Shown piece by piece: positions 8,535 to 18,255 of a stretch of 64,000 nucleotides of DNA. The notes below the pieces were generated by a model. That model worked only from the letters and a program-made list of their open reading frames with translations. It was not told where the DNA came from and did not search any database. The first letter of the stretch is position 1; the number at the start of each line of letters is the position of its first letter. The stretch is taken from NCBI GenBank assembly GCA_050633625.1, contig JBOEGW010000004.1, forward strand, positions 372,001 through 436,000, given 5' to 3'. The position numbers were made by a program, and so were the translations under genes. Source of the DNA: JBOEGW01 sp050633625. GTDB lineage: Bacteria; Pseudomonadota; Alphaproteobacteria; Rhodobacterales; Rhodobacteraceae.

Positions 8535-9486
8535 AGAGATCGTCCCCATTCATGGCGGCCTCTGGCCGCGCGGTGTCCTTAATGATTTGCGCAGCGACCC
8601 CCAGTGCGATGGCTTGGGGGTGCTTGCCGAGGCTGCGATCGCCGATTGGGCAGCGGATGCGATTGATTGCGTCTGTGGCGTGGCCCTTGGCGGCAAGATG
8701 TTTGGAAAACCGCGCCCATTTGGTGGCCGATCCTATCACTCCAAGATGCTCGAATCCATGGGTTAAGGCCTTGTCCAATATAGAAAAATCAATGGGGTGC
8801 GAGTAGGTGAACACCACATGATGTGCGTGATGCGGTGCGTCTTTCAGAATGTCGGCCGGGGCGGGCGCGATGCGCTGGGTGACGCCCTGCGGGATGATTT
8901 TGGGGAAGCGCGCGGCCCCCGTGTCCACCCATGTCAGAGCGATGTTTGGCAAGGGCGCAAGGCAGTCGATCAAGGCGCGTCCAACATGTCCGGCCCCCCA
9001 AATCCAGACCTCGGCGCGCGCTGGGGTGACCGGCTCAATGAACCACCCATCCAGCAACCCCGGCGCAGGGCGTTCGCCTTGATTTCGCGCGCGCACCATA
9101 CGGCTCTTGATCGCAAGAGGCACAGAAGGCAGGGCGGTGTCAGCGTCAGTCGAGCGCGCAAAAAAGCCGTCCGAGAAGGCGGGCACCTGCGTGAACCGCT
9201 CAGACAAAAGCGACACTGAACCGCCGCAACACTGGTCTAATTCCGGCCCAAGCTTGTGGTTTTCGAACATTTTATCGGTTTTTTGCGCCAACATGTCTCG
9301 CGCGGATTGCGTGGCACGATGCTCCAAAGTGCCACCCCCGATTGTGCCGGATTGCCCGTCTGCCCAGATCAACATGGATGCGCCGGTTTCGCGCGGGGCG
9401 CTGCCGCGCACCTGCGCCATCACGACCCGCACAACGGCACCATGCGCGCGGATCACTTCGGCAATTCCTTCTGCATCAAAGCTCAT
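8509..9486 (-). CDS. xdhC: Xanthine dehydrogenase accessory protein XdhC
   Basis: A 325-residue XdhC/CoxI-family protein. The N-terminal domain carries GSAPRETGAS (28-37), GGGTLE (50-55) and DQCCGG (84-89), the conserved cysteine motif. The C-terminal half is a Rossmann-like domain starting at WIWGAGHVGRAL. XdhC binds the molybdenum cofactor, protects it and promotes its sulfuration before insertion into the XdhB subunit. It is not part of the mature enzyme. The gene overlaps xdhB by four bases (ATGA) and the downstream ABC ATPase gene by about 26 bases, placing maturation factor and transporter in the same transcript. Confidence 0.95.
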   Translation of the reverse strand: MSFDAEGIAEVIRAHGAVVRVVMAQVRGSAPRETGASMLIWADGQSGTIGGGTLEHRATQSARDMLAQKTDKMFENHKLGPELDQCCGGSVSLLSERFTQVPAFSDGFFARSTDADTALPSVPLAIKSRMVRARNQGERPAPGLLDGWFIEPVTPARAEVWIWGAGHVGRALIDCLAPLPNIALTWVDTGAARFPKIIPQGVTQRIAPAPADILKDAPHHAHHVVFTYSHPIDFSILDKALTHGFEHLGVIGSATKWARFSKHLAAKGHATDAINRIRCPIGDRSLGKHPQAIALGVAAQIIKDTARPEAAMNGDDLYDRTAARA

Positions 9487-11759
9487 GCGCGAACCTCCTT
9501 GAGCGCCTTCAAAATGCGCTCCGGTGTGGCAGGGGCGTCGAGGCTTGGGTAGCCTGCGCCAGAGGCGGCAATCGCATCGCTCAGCGCGAAGAACACCGAC
9601 ATGCCAAGCATAAACGGTGGCTCGCCAACGGCCTTAGATCGGCCAACCGTAGGCACTGTGTTTTTTGCGTCCCAAAGGGCGACATTGAACAGGTCCGGCG
9701 CGTCTGAGGCGGTTGGGATTTTGTACGTCGATGGGGCGTGCGTTTTGAGGCGGCCTTGGTCGTCCCAAACCAACTCTTCAGTGGTCAGCCAGCCAGCACC
9801 TTGCACGAACCCTCCTTCGATCTGGCCGATGTCCAGCGCAGGATTGAGGCTTTCGCCAACATCGTGCAAAATGTCCGTCCGCAAGATGCGGTTTTCGCCG
9901 GTCAGCGTGTCGATAATGACCTCGCTCATCGCCGCTCCGTTGGCGAAATAGTAGAACGGATGTCCTTTGCCTTCGAGCCGATCCCAAGCAACGTCTGGGG
10001 TTTTGTAAAAGCCAGTTGCCGACAGGCTGACGCGGGCTTCATAGGCAGATTTCACGGCTTCAGCGAAGCTCATGCTTGCGGCGCCGACTTTCACTTTTCC
10101 CGCATTGAACACGGTTTTTCGCGGCTTTTCAGTGGTGTTTTCTGTCAGAAATCGCGCAATTCGCCGTTTCAGCTCCTCACAGGCCGCAAGCACTGCCGCG
10201 CCATTGAGATCGCTGCCAGAGGATGCCGCGGTGGCTGAGGTGTTTGGCACTTTTGAGGTGTCTGTCGCGGTGGCGCGAATGGCTGTTTCGGGAAGGCCAA
10301 ACGCCTGCGCCGCGATCTGGCGCACCTTTTGATACAACCCTTGCCCCATCTCGGTGCCGCCATGGTTCACCTGAACTGATCCGTCCGGGTAAATATGAAC
10401 CAAAGCGCCAGCTTGATTGAGGTGCGTGAGGGTGAAGCTAATGCCGAATTTTACCGGCGTCAGCGCCAGCCCGCGTTTCAAAATCTTATTTGCCGCGTTC
10501 CATTTGTCGACCGCTTCTCGGCGCGCTTTATAGCCCGCTGTTTCTTCCAGGGCGCGCACCATATCCGGCAACACAAAGCCTTTGACGGCTTGACCGTAGT
10601 GGGTCTCTTGGGGCTTGGATTTGTTGTAATAATTGCGTGAGCGCAGCGCGTTAGGGTCCATCTTGAGCTGATGCGCCAGATGGTCCATGACCCGTTCAAT
10701 CCCAAGCATCCCTTGCGGCCCACCAAAGCCACGAAACGCCGTGGCCGACGCGGTATTCGTGCGCAACCGATGGCTTTCGATTCGCATGTTCGGAATGAAA
10801 TAGGCGTTATCCGCGTGCAGCATTGCCCGGTCCGCAACCGCATGGGACAGGTCCGCACTCCAGCCACAGCGGATATGATGAACGAACTCCACCGCCAAAA
10901 GCCGCCCGCGCTTATCAACGCCCGCGCGATAGCCGATGCGCAGGTCGTGCCGCTTGCCGGTGATCACCATGTCATCGTCGCGATCATAGCGCATTTTGCA
11001 GGGGCGCTTTGTCAGCTGCGCCATGATCGCGCAGGCCATAGCGAGACTGTTCCCTTGGCTTTCTTTGCCGCCAAACCCGCCGCCCATGCGCCGCGTTTCC
11101 ACGCGCACAGCATGGTTTGGCACGCCCAAAGCGTGGGCCACTTTGTGTTGAATTTCGCTTGGGTGCTGGGTCGAGGCGCGCACCATCATGGCCCCGTCAT
11201 CTTCCGGTTGGGCAAAGGCAGCTTGGCCTTCGAGGTAGAAATGCTCCTGGCCCCCAATCTCGATTTCGCCCTCAACAACTGTGTCGGCGTCCTTCAAAGC
11301 GGCGGCGCTGTCGCCGCGCGCCCAAGTGATCTCGCCGCCGTCCAAATATGAGCCAGCTTCAAGGGCTTGGTCGATGGTCAGAATGGCTGGTTTTTCTTCA
11401 ATTGTGATGCGCGCACGGCGCGCCGCTGCGCGGGCCGCTTTGTGCGAGGTCGCCGCGACGACAAACACGGGCTGGCCATGGTAAAACACCTCGCCCTCAG
11501 CCAACATCGGCTCAAATTCCGGGCTTGGGGAGACATCATTGGAATGTGGCAAATCAGCCGCCGTAAGCACTTCGGCCACTCCCGGTGAAGCGCGGACAAA
11601 GTTCAGGTCAAGCGCGGTGATGGTGCCGCGCGCCACGTTTGAAAGCCCAAACACAAGATGCAAACAGTCCTGAGGCACCGGAACGTCATCAACATAATGC
11701 GCAGCGCCCGTCACATGTAGGGTCGCGCTGTCATGGGGCAGGGGACGGCCAATACTCAT
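9483..11759 (-). CDS. xdhB: Xanthine dehydrogenase, molybdopterin-binding large subunit
   Basis: A 758-residue subunit of a bacterial-type heteromeric xanthine dehydrogenase, which oxidises hypoxanthine to xanthine and xanthine to urate. Visible cofactor and active-site elements are GQEHFYLEGQ, MGGGFGGKESQ, the arginine loop AFRGFGGPQG and the catalytic glutamate in VGEPPF (Glu713). This combination is specific for xanthine dehydrogenases rather than CO dehydrogenase or aldehyde oxidase. Length is normal. It partners with the FAD/iron-sulfur subunit encoded immediately upstream (ATGA overlap) and is matured by XdhC encoded downstream. Confidence 0.96.
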   Translation of the reverse strand: MSIGRPLPHDSATLHVTGAAHYVDDVPVPQDCLHLVFGLSNVARGTITALDLNFVRASPGVAEVLTAADLPHSNDVSPSPEFEPMLAEGEVFYHGQPVFVVAATSHKAARAAARRARITIEEKPAILTIDQALEAGSYLDGGEITWARGDSAAALKDADTVVEGEIEIGGQEHFYLEGQAAFAQPEDDGAMMVRASTQHPSEIQHKVAHALGVPNHAVRVETRRMGGGFGGKESQGNSLAMACAIMAQLTKRPCKMRYDRDDDMVITGKRHDLRIGYRAGVDKRGRLLAVEFVHHIRCGWSADLSHAVADRAMLHADNAYFIPNMRIESHRLRTNTASATAFRGFGGPQGMLGIERVMDHLAHQLKMDPNALRSRNYYNKSKPQETHYGQAVKGFVLPDMVRALEETAGYKARREAVDKWNAANKILKRGLALTPVKFGISFTLTHLNQAGALVHIYPDGSVQVNHGGTEMGQGLYQKVRQIAAQAFGLPETAIRATATDTSKVPNTSATAASSGSDLNGAAVLAACEELKRRIARFLTENTTEKPRKTVFNAGKVKVGAASMSFAEAVKSAYEARVSLSATGFYKTPDVAWDRLEGKGHPFYYFANGAAMSEVIIDTLTGENRILRTDILHDVGESLNPALDIGQIEGGFVQGAGWLTTEELVWDDQGRLKTHAPSTYKIPTASDAPDLFNVALWDAKNTVPTVGRSKAVGEPPFMLGMSVFFALSDAIAASGAGYPSLDAPATPERILKALKEVRA

Positions 11760-13129
11760 GGGGTGACCTCGCGCAGATTGACGGTTCGCCCCTGATCTTC
11801 CATCCAGACGCGCAACACCATGTTTTGAGCGGTCTCAAGCCGGTAAGCGGCGCTGGCACGATGATCAGAAAGCGGGGTGAAATCATCCGCCATTTTGTCC
11901 ATCGCGGTTGTTATTGTGGCCTGCGACCATGGTTGATTGATGAGCGCATTTTCCACGGCTGTCGCCCGCTTCGGAACCCCCGCCATGCCCCCGAACGCGA
12001 TGCGCGCGGATTGTACTTTTCCATTCTCAATCACGATATTGAACGCGCCAAGGGTGGCAGAAATGTCCTGATCGAACCTTTTGGAGATTTTGTAGACGCG
12101 CAGGTGATCCGGCGCGCCCGCTTCGCGCGGCACCACAATTGCCTCGACAAACTCACCCTTCGCACGGTCCTGTTTGCCGTATTCAATGAAAAAATCTTCA
12201 AGCGCGATTTCGCGGCTTTCCTCGCCATGTCTGAGCACCACCGTTGCGTCCAGTGCGATGAGCGCGGGCGGCAGATCCCCAATGGGCGATCCATTCGCGA
12301 TATTTCCGCCCACTGTCGCTGCGCTGCGCACTTGGGTCGATGCAAACCGATCCAGCATCGCAGACAAATGAGGGTGGGTATTTTGGGTGACTTTGCGCAA
12401 GGCTTCCACGCTCGCCCCCGCGCCAATCCGCAGCATATAGGGGGAGGTTTCGATCCGCCGCATCTCCTCAATTTGCCCGACGAAAATCACCGATTCAAAC
12501 TCATGGAGCGCCTTGTTGGTCCAAATCCCAACGTCCGTTCCTCCGGCGATCAGGGTCGCGTTGGGGTAGCTCGCATAGAGGGTTGCGAGATCGTCAATCG
12601 TGCTGGGCAAACCTTCGGTGATCAGCGGTTCCGGCGGCGTTGGCAGCTCTCGCATCCATTTCGGAATTGGTTTATGGGCAGCAATATTGGCGGCACGCAA
12701 AATTGGCGCATATCCGGTGCAGCGGCACAGGTTCCCGGCGAGTTGGCGTTCGTGATCGTTCTCGCCGCTCATCTGCCCGGCGACCAAGGACACAGCAATC
12801 CCCGGCGTGCAAAACCCGCATTGGCTGGCATGATGATCGACCATCGCGCTTTGGACGGGGTGCAAATCGCCAGCCGGTGAGGCCAACCCTTCGACGGTGG
12901 TGAGGGCGCGTCCATTAAGCTGCGGCAAGAACATCATACAGGCGTTGAGCGCCACCGTGCCGCGCGCATCGCTCACCATGACAGAACAGGCGCCGCAATC
13001 GCCTTCATTGCAGCCTTCTTTCGTTCCCGTCAGCCCGCGGTCCTCGCGCAGCCATTCAAGCGCTGTCCTTGTCGGATCGACACCGTTCAGCGTCACAGTC
13101 TCCCCGTTGAGAAGAAACGTGATATTCAT
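11756..13129 (-). CDS. xdhA: Xanthine dehydrogenase, FAD and [2Fe-2S] small subunit
   Basis: A 457-residue electron-transfer subunit. The plant-type ferredoxin domain ligates its first cluster through Cys40, 45, 48 and 64; the second cluster uses Cys104, 107, 135 and 137 (QCGFCTPG, GNLCRCTGY). The FAD domain follows, with LIAGGTDVG (193-201) and TVGGNIANGSPIGD. Electrons from the molybdenum site pass over both clusters to FAD and then NAD+. It is the first gene of the operon, with a 207-base gap upstream that should hold the promoter; I could not pick a convincing -35/-10 pair. The downstream xdhB start overlaps its stop by four bases. Confidence 0.96.
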   Translation of the reverse strand: MNITFLLNGETVTLNGVDPTRTALEWLREDRGLTGTKEGCNEGDCGACSVMVSDARGTVALNACMMFLPQLNGRALTTVEGLASPAGDLHPVQSAMVDHHASQCGFCTPGIAVSLVAGQMSGENDHERQLAGNLCRCTGYAPILRAANIAAHKPIPKWMRELPTPPEPLITEGLPSTIDDLATLYASYPNATLIAGGTDVGIWTNKALHEFESVIFVGQIEEMRRIETSPYMLRIGAGASVEALRKVTQNTHPHLSAMLDRFASTQVRSAATVGGNIANGSPIGDLPPALIALDATVVLRHGEESREIALEDFFIEYGKQDRAKGEFVEAIVVPREAGAPDHLRVYKISKRFDQDISATLGAFNIVIENGKVQSARIAFGGMAGVPKRATAVENALINQPWSQATITTAMDKMADDFTPLSDHRASAAYRLETAQNMVLRVWMEDQGRTVNLREVTP

Positions 13130-13336
13130 GGTAAAAACCTACCGCCTTACCCCGTTGGCCCGCGGCCCCTTCGATGCGGCGTAGAAGGGGGCGGTGTCTT
13201 TCGTGCAGCAAAGCCCATAATTTATGCGCTGTCTAGGGCGGCGTCAGATCAACGCCCATTCAGCGCTCACAGGGTTTGGGTGATGCCGCGAAAGGCAGGT
13301 GGCGAATTGATTGCTCAAATTTTGGGCGGCATTTGC

Positions 13337-13810
13337 CTAGGCGAGCGCCTCAGTGACCTGCGCCAATTGATCAAAGGCGAGGGTCCAGCTGTCGTGAAAC
13401 CCGGCTTCCGCATGGGCCGCGCAGGTGGCCCGATCAGGATGAGAGGCGCGCAGCACCACTCGGGTGCCGGACGCGATGGCGACAAGCGCCAAGTGATAGG
13501 TGGCAAAGGCGTTATGTGTCGGGCGAAAGCCGGGGCCAAGCGCGGTTGTGAATGTGAGGTCATGGGCCAGGGTGATTGCCAGAATACAAGCCGAAAACCC
13601 CTCAAGCCGCCCATCTTCGAGCCGAATATCAACATGAAATCGCCCACCGACATGCGCCTCAATCACAGCGCCAATCGCGCGGGCTGGCAAAGGTGCAAAC
13701 CACTGCAAAAACAAAGGTTCTTCGGTCAAGCAGCGCCAAATCTGCGCTGGTTTCGCGGTCAAATACCGGGTGATCTCAAGGTCCAAATGGGGGTCGAGTG
13801 ATGCAGTCAT
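13337..13810 (-). CDS. SRPBCC/AHSA1-family protein
   Basis: From ATG at 13810 the product has 157 residues with the START-like SRPBCC fold pattern: an initial strand around residue 10, helix PAQIWRCLTEEPLFLQWFAP, a glycine-rich GGRFHVDI strand, and a long C-terminal helix (FHDSWTLAFDQLAQV). AHSA1-type small proteins carry a hydrophobic cavity; most have no known ligand. A longer in-frame version from 13870 is possible but has no homologous look. The gene lies between the xdh operon promoter region and dnaE and points away from dnaE. No function can be assigned from context. Confidence 0.75.
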   Translation of the reverse strand: MTASLDPHLDLEITRYLTAKPAQIWRCLTEEPLFLQWFAPLPARAIGAVIEAHVGGRFHVDIRLEDGRLEGFSACILAITLAHDLTFTTALGPGFRPTHNAFATYHLALVAIASGTRVVLRASHPDRATCAAHAEAGFHDSWTLAFDQLAQVTEALA

Positions 13811-13911
13811 AGGCGCAGAGTTGGGGGTGTTTTTCGGCTCTGTCCACCAAAATCCGCCAGCATAACGCATTCCCGGCTTGGCCCCGCCGATGGGGGGCGT
13901 ATACTCGGCAC

Positions 13912-16900
13912 ATGTCAGCCGATCCCCGATTCATTCATCTGCGCGTTCACACCGAATATTCGCTCCTTGAAGGGGCGGTTCCGGTCAAGAAACTCCCGGC
14001 GCTCTGCGCGGATATGGGCATGCCAGCGGTGGCCATCACAGACAGCAATAACCTCTTTGCTGCGTTGGAATTTTCCGTCACCGCCAGCGATGCCGGCGTT
14101 CAACCGATTATCGGCTGTCAGGTCAGCGTCGCCTTCCACAGTCCTGAGCCGGGCGAAAAAGCGCGCCCCGCCGCGCCGATGGTGTTTTTGGCGCAAAACG
14201 AAACCGGCTATGAAAACCTGATGAAGCTGAATTCCTGTCTCTACGTGGACAAACATGACGGGGTTCCTGTGGTCACAGTCGAGGAGATCGAGGCGCATCA
14301 TGAGGGGTTGATTTGCCTCACCGGGGGTGCCCTTGGCCCGATTGGGTCTTGGTTGCAAACCGGGCACCGCGCACAAGCCGAAGCCCTGCTCGATCGGCTC
14401 GCCGTCACCTTTGGAAACCGGCTGTACGTCGAGCTGCAACGCCATCCGGGCGAGGGCGGCGCCTTGCCCGACTATGAGGCCAAAACAGAGCGCGGTTTCT
14501 TGGAAATGGCCTATGACAAGGCCCTGCCGATTGTCGCGACAAATGACGTCTATTTCCCGAAAACCGAACTCTTTGAAGCCCATGACGCGCTGATTTGTAT
14601 TTCGGAAGGGGCCTATGTTGACCAACAAGAGCCGCGCCGTCGCCTGACCCCGCAACACTACTTCAAGTCTCCCGCTGAAATGGCGACCTTGTTCGCGGAC
14701 CTTCCAGAAGCGCTTGAAAACACTGTCGAAATCGCGCGTCGTTGTGCGTTTATGGCCTATCGGCGCGATCCGATCTTGCCCAAATTCGCGGATAACGAGA
14801 TCGAGGAGTTGCGCCGCCAAGCCAATGAGGGCCTTCAGGCGCGCCTTGCGGTGATCCCCCATGCTGTCAGTGTCGAGGCCTATCAGGAACGGCTCGATTT
14901 TGAGCTTGGGATCATTGAGGGCATGGGGTTCCCTGGCTACTTTTTGATCGTTGCGGATTTCATCAAATGGTCCAAGGACAACGGGATTCCCATTGGTCCG
15001 GGGCGGGGGTCCGGGGCAGGTTCGCTTGTGGCCTATGCCTTGACGATCACCGACCTTGATCCGCTGCGATACTCTTTGCTGTTTGAGCGGTTCTTGAACC
15101 CCGAACGTGTGTCCATGCCCGATTTCGATATCGATTTTTGCATGGATCGGCGCGAAGAAACGATCCGCTATGTCCAAGAGAAATATGGCCGTGACAAAGT
15201 TGGCCAGATCATCACCTTCGGCGCACTCCTATCCAAGGCCGCTGTGCGCGATGTGGGCCGGGTTTTGCAAATGCCATACGGGCAAGTTGACCGTCTTTCC
15301 AAGCTGATCCCGGTCGAGGGCGTCAAGCCCGTGTCCATCGTTCAGGCCCTCAAAGACGAGCCGCGCCTGCGCGAAGAAGCCCGCGCCGAGGAGGTTGTGG
15401 AGCGCCTTTTGACATATGGCCAGCAGGTCGAGGGATTGCTGCGCAACGCATCGACCCACGCCGCGGGTGTTGTCATTGGCGATAGGCCCCTTGATGCGTT
15501 GGTGCCGCTCTATCAAGACCCGCGATCCGACATGCCCGCCACCCAGTTCAATATGAAATGGGTTGAGCAAGCGGGCCTTGTGAAATTTGATTTCTTGGGG
15601 CTGAAGACCCTCACAGTCATTCAAAATGCTGTCGATCTGATCCTTGGCGAAGGGCGTGATTTGCATATCTCGCCCACCGGGGAAACTCTGTACGAGCCGC
15701 CCGAGGGGGGCGTTAATCAGATCAATTTGATCCCGCTTGACGACAAGAAAAGCTACGAGCTGTATTCCAGCGCCAAAACTGTCGCTGTGTTTCAGGTTGA
15801 GAGTACCGGCATGATGGATGCGCTGCGCCGGATGCGCCCCACCTGCATTGAGGATGTGGTTGCGCTGGTTGCGCTGTATCGGCCCGGCCCGATGGAAAAC
15901 ATTCCCACCTATTGCGACGTGAAGCACGGGCGCAAAGAGCTGGAGTCGGTGCATCCCACCATCGACCATATCTTGGCGGAGACCCAAGGGATTATCGTTT
16001 ACCAAGAACAGGTTATGCAGATCGCACAAGTCATGGCGGGCTATTCGCTTGGCGGCGCAGACCTGCTGCGCCGGGCGATGGGGAAAAAGATCAAAGAGGC
16101 GATGGACGCCGAACGCCCCAAGTTTGAGGCGGGGGCCGCGAAAAACGGCGTGCCCGCAAAAAAAGCCTCCGAAGTTTTCGATCTGCTGGAGAAATTCGCC
16201 AACTACGGGTTCAACAAATCCCACGCCGCCGCTTACGCCGTTGTCAGCTATCAAACGGCGTGGCTCAAGGCAAACCACCCCGTCGAGTTCATGGCGGGGG
16301 TCATGAATTGCGATATTCACCTTACAGATAAGCTTGCAGTGTATGCGGAAGAGGTGCGCCGGGGCCTTGATATTGAGGTGATCCCGCCCTGTGTGAACCG
16401 TTCGGATGCGGCGTTTTCGGTGTCTGAAGGCCGGGTTGTCTACGCGCTGGGCGCGCTCAAAAACGTAGGCATGGAGGCGATGAAACTCATCACCGAGGCG
16501 CGGATGCAAGACGGTGTTTCGAAACCCTTCGTAACGCTTTTTGATCTCGCGCGCCGGGTCGATCTCAAACGCGTTGGCAAGCGCCCGATGGAAATGCTGG
16601 CGCGCGCGGGGGCCTTTGATGTGCTCGACGGCAACCGGCGCCGGGTGTTTGACAGCCTTGACGCTTTGGTCGCCTATTCCGCCGCGATCTTTGAACAGCG
16701 CGCCTCGAGGCAAGTGTCGCTGTTTGGCGAAGCGGGCGATGATCTGCCAGAGCCTCGCCTGTCAGCTGTGCCGGACTGGCTGCCAAGCGAAAGACTCGCG
16801 GAGGAGCACAAGGCGATTGGTTTCTATTTGTCGGGTCATCCCCTCGACGACTATATGCCCGCGCTCAAACGCAAACAGGTCACAACCCTCGAAGCGCTCT

Positions 16901-17430
16901 CGCAAGACATTGAACGCAAAGGGGCAATGGTCGCCAAACTTGCAGGCACGGTGGCAGGGCGCCAAGAGCGCAAATCCGCCAAGGGCAATCGTTTCGCCTT
17001 CGCGCAACTCTCTGATCCCACAGGGCTTTATGAGGTGACGATCTTTTCCGACACTTTAGAAGCCTGTCGCGAACACCTTGAAACCGGCGCCAATGTCGTC
17101 GTCACGGTTGAGGCAACCCTAGAGAGCGAACAGCTCAAATTGCTCGCACGCTCAGTGGCCCCCGTGGATGCAATCGCCGCAGATGCAGGCGGCATGGCCC
17201 TCAAAGTTTACATCGAAGACGCCGCGACCCTGCCCATCGTGGCCGACCTATTGGAACAAGCCAAATCCAGTGCAAAAGGCGTGCGACCGGGGGCATTGTC
17301 TCTCTGTTTGATGGACCCAAGCCTCCCCGGCGAAGTGGACGTGGACCTTGGCCAATCCTACCCGCTCAACCCACAAATCAAAGGCGCGCTCAAATCGCTC
17401 CCCGGCGTCATGAACGTCGAAGAAGTATAA
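13912..17430 (+). CDS. dnaE: DNA polymerase III alpha subunit
   Basis: A full-length (1172 residues) replicative DNA polymerase of the C family. The PHP domain opens the protein (IHLRVHTEYSLLEG), the palm carries PDFDIDF (403-409) with two catalytic aspartates, and GPGRGSGAGS precedes it. The helix-hairpin-helix region, beta-clamp contacts and the OB-fold domain (KLAGTVAGRQERKSAKGNRFAF) follow in the usual order. It polymerises the new strand within the DNA polymerase III holoenzyme. The gene stands alone: the upstream neighbour is divergent and a GC-rich repeat element follows the stop, probably serving as terminator. It is the housekeeping DnaE1 by length and motif content, not the ImuB-associated DnaE2. 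Confidence 0.97.
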   Translation: MSADPRFIHLRVHTEYSLLEGAVPVKKLPALCADMGMPAVAITDSNNLFAALEFSVTASDAGVQPIIGCQVSVAFHSPEPGEKARPAAPMVFLAQNETGYENLMKLNSCLYVDKHDGVPVVTVEEIEAHHEGLICLTGGALGPIGSWLQTGHRAQAEALLDRLAVTFGNRLYVELQRHPGEGGALPDYEAKTERGFLEMAYDKALPIVATNDVYFPKTELFEAHDALICISEGAYVDQQEPRRRLTPQHYFKSPAEMATLFADLPEALENTVEIARRCAFMAYRRDPILPKFADNEIEELRRQANEGLQARLAVIPHAVSVEAYQERLDFELGIIEGMGFPGYFLIVADFIKWSKDNGIPIGPGRGSGAGSLVAYALTITDLDPLRYSLLFERFLNPERVSMPDFDIDFCMDRREETIRYVQEKYGRDKVGQIITFGALLSKAAVRDVGRVLQMPYGQVDRLSKLIPVEGVKPVSIVQALKDEPRLREEARAEEVVERLLTYGQQVEGLLRNASTHAAGVVIGDRPLDALVPLYQDPRSDMPATQFNMKWVEQAGLVKFDFLGLKTLTVIQNAVDLILGEGRDLHISPTGETLYEPPEGGVNQINLIPLDDKKSYELYSSAKTVAVFQVESTGMMDALRRMRPTCIEDVVALVALYRPGPMENIPTYCDVKHGRKELESVHPTIDHILAETQGIIVYQEQVMQIAQVMAGYSLGGADLLRRAMGKKIKEAMDAERPKFEAGAAKNGVPAKKASEVFDLLEKFANYGFNKSHAAAYAVVSYQTAWLKANHPVEFMAGVMNCDIHLTDKLAVYAEEVRRGLDIEVIPPCVNRSDAAFSVSEGRVVYALGALKNVGMEAMKLITEARMQDGVSKPFVTLFDLARRVDLKRVGKRPMEMLARAGAFDVLDGNRRRVFDSLDALVAYSAAIFEQRASRQVSLFGEAGDDLPEPRLSAVPDWLPSERLAEEHKAIGFYLSGHPLDDYMPALKRKQVTTLEALSQDIERKGAMVAKLAGTVAGRQERKSAKGNRFAFAQLSDPTGLYEVTIFSDTLEACREHLETGANVVVTVEATLESEQLKLLARSVAPVDAIAADAGGMALKVYIEDAATLPIVADLLEQAKSSAKGVRPGALSLCLMDPSLPGEVDVDLGQSYPLNPQIKGALKSLPGVMNVEEV

Positions 17431-17437
17431 CCCGGCT

Positions 17438-17517
17438 GCCCCTTCTTTGGTTTTGAAGTACCTCGGGGGTTTGGGGGCAGAGCCCCCATGAAGGGAAGGG
17501 TTTGGAGGCAAAGCCTC
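17438..17517. repeat. Dispersed GC-hairpin/AGGTATTT intergenic repeat, copy 2
   Basis: The element reads CCTTCTTTGGTTTTGAAGTA then CCTCGGGGG, then the hairpin GGGGGC-AGA-GCCCCC (17473-17487), followed by a second small hairpin GAGGC-AAA-GCCTC. It lies just past the dnaE stop between convergent dnaE and slyX, so it may terminate both transcripts. Confidence 0.75.
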
Positions 17518-17569
17518 GAATGCTGCACGACTTGCGGCCGCGCGCGCACCGCGCCCAATCCTTCTGTAC

Positions 17570-17776
17570 TCAATAATGCGGCGGGCGTTCATCCATCATC
17601 GCCACCGAGCTGCCCGCGTCCAATTCGCGCTGGGCTTCGCGCTCCATGATCATCTGAAGCCGCCGTTTCACAAGCTCCAATTCCTTGTCTTGGCGCGCCA
17701 CAACATCCGATAATTCTTCGCTCACCCGCGTGAGATGCGCCACTTGTTCTTCCAGCGCTGTCATTTGTTCGCTCAT
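17570..17776 (-). CDS. slyX: SlyX family protein
   Basis: A 68-residue coiled-coil protein: a heptad-rich helix over about residues 5-45 (EEQVAHLTRVSEELSDVVAR) followed by a tail ending in PPHY, the hallmark C-terminus of SlyX. The start at 17776 has GGAGG upstream at good spacing; a start 30 bases further upstream would add residues without family likeness. SlyX function is not established. The gene faces away from the small secreted-protein gene and is convergent with dnaE. Confidence 0.88.
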   Translation of the reverse strand: MSEQMTALEEQVAHLTRVSEELSDVVARQDKELELVKRRLQMIMEREAQRELDAGSSVAMMDERPPHY

Positions 17777-17855
17777 GGCCGCCTCCGCTTGTTTGAGCCA
17801 TGTCATAGCAGCCCGCGCGGCGACATGCGAGACTCCATCTCATAAGGAGACTCCC

Positions 17856-18164
17856 ATGAAAAAAGCCCTCTTCGCCCTTACGCTCACCTTATTGGCCTCA
17901 AGCGCGCAAGCCTATTCTGGTGAGCAATATGTGACCTGCAACCTCAACCCAGCAGGCGACAATTGGGTCGCGCTCAAAGCCGAGGCAGACCTCAAGTCCA
18001 AACGCCTCATGAAGCTTGGCCCAAACACCTATATGGTCACTTTGAACCCCGCTCCGGTTGGTAGATGGCGCGAAGTGATCGTCCAAAGCGACTTTGATGA
18101 TTGGAGCTATTCTGGCCCTTCTGGTTGGGTCCATGTGGAATACATTTGCCGCGCCGCCGGGTAA
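17856..18164 (+). CDS. Small secreted protein with SH3-like domain
   Basis: The 102-residue product has a clear signal peptide (MKKALFALTLTLLASSAQA, cleavage after residue 19) and a single compact domain. The order of short strands, the LKSKRLMKLGPNTYMV segment and the closing GWVHVEYIC resemble bacterial SH3 (SH3b) domains. Two cysteines, near the start (VTCNL) and end (EYIC) of the mature protein, could form a disulfide. AAGGAGA precedes the ATG. It may bind peptidoglycan or a protein partner in the periplasm; this is inference. hisS starts about 90 bases downstream on the same strand and may have its own promoter. Confidence 0.75.
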   Translation: MKKALFALTLTLLASSAQAYSGEQYVTCNLNPAGDNWVALKAEADLKSKRLMKLGPNTYMVTLNPAPVGRWREVIVQSDFDDWSYSGPSGWVHVEYICRAAG

Positions 18165-18255
18165 AACAGCTGCGCGCGCCCTCATCCCTTGCTCCCTTGC
18201 TTGTGCCACGATAAACCGCGCACATAATTCGGACACGGTGACGACGGGATCCTTC

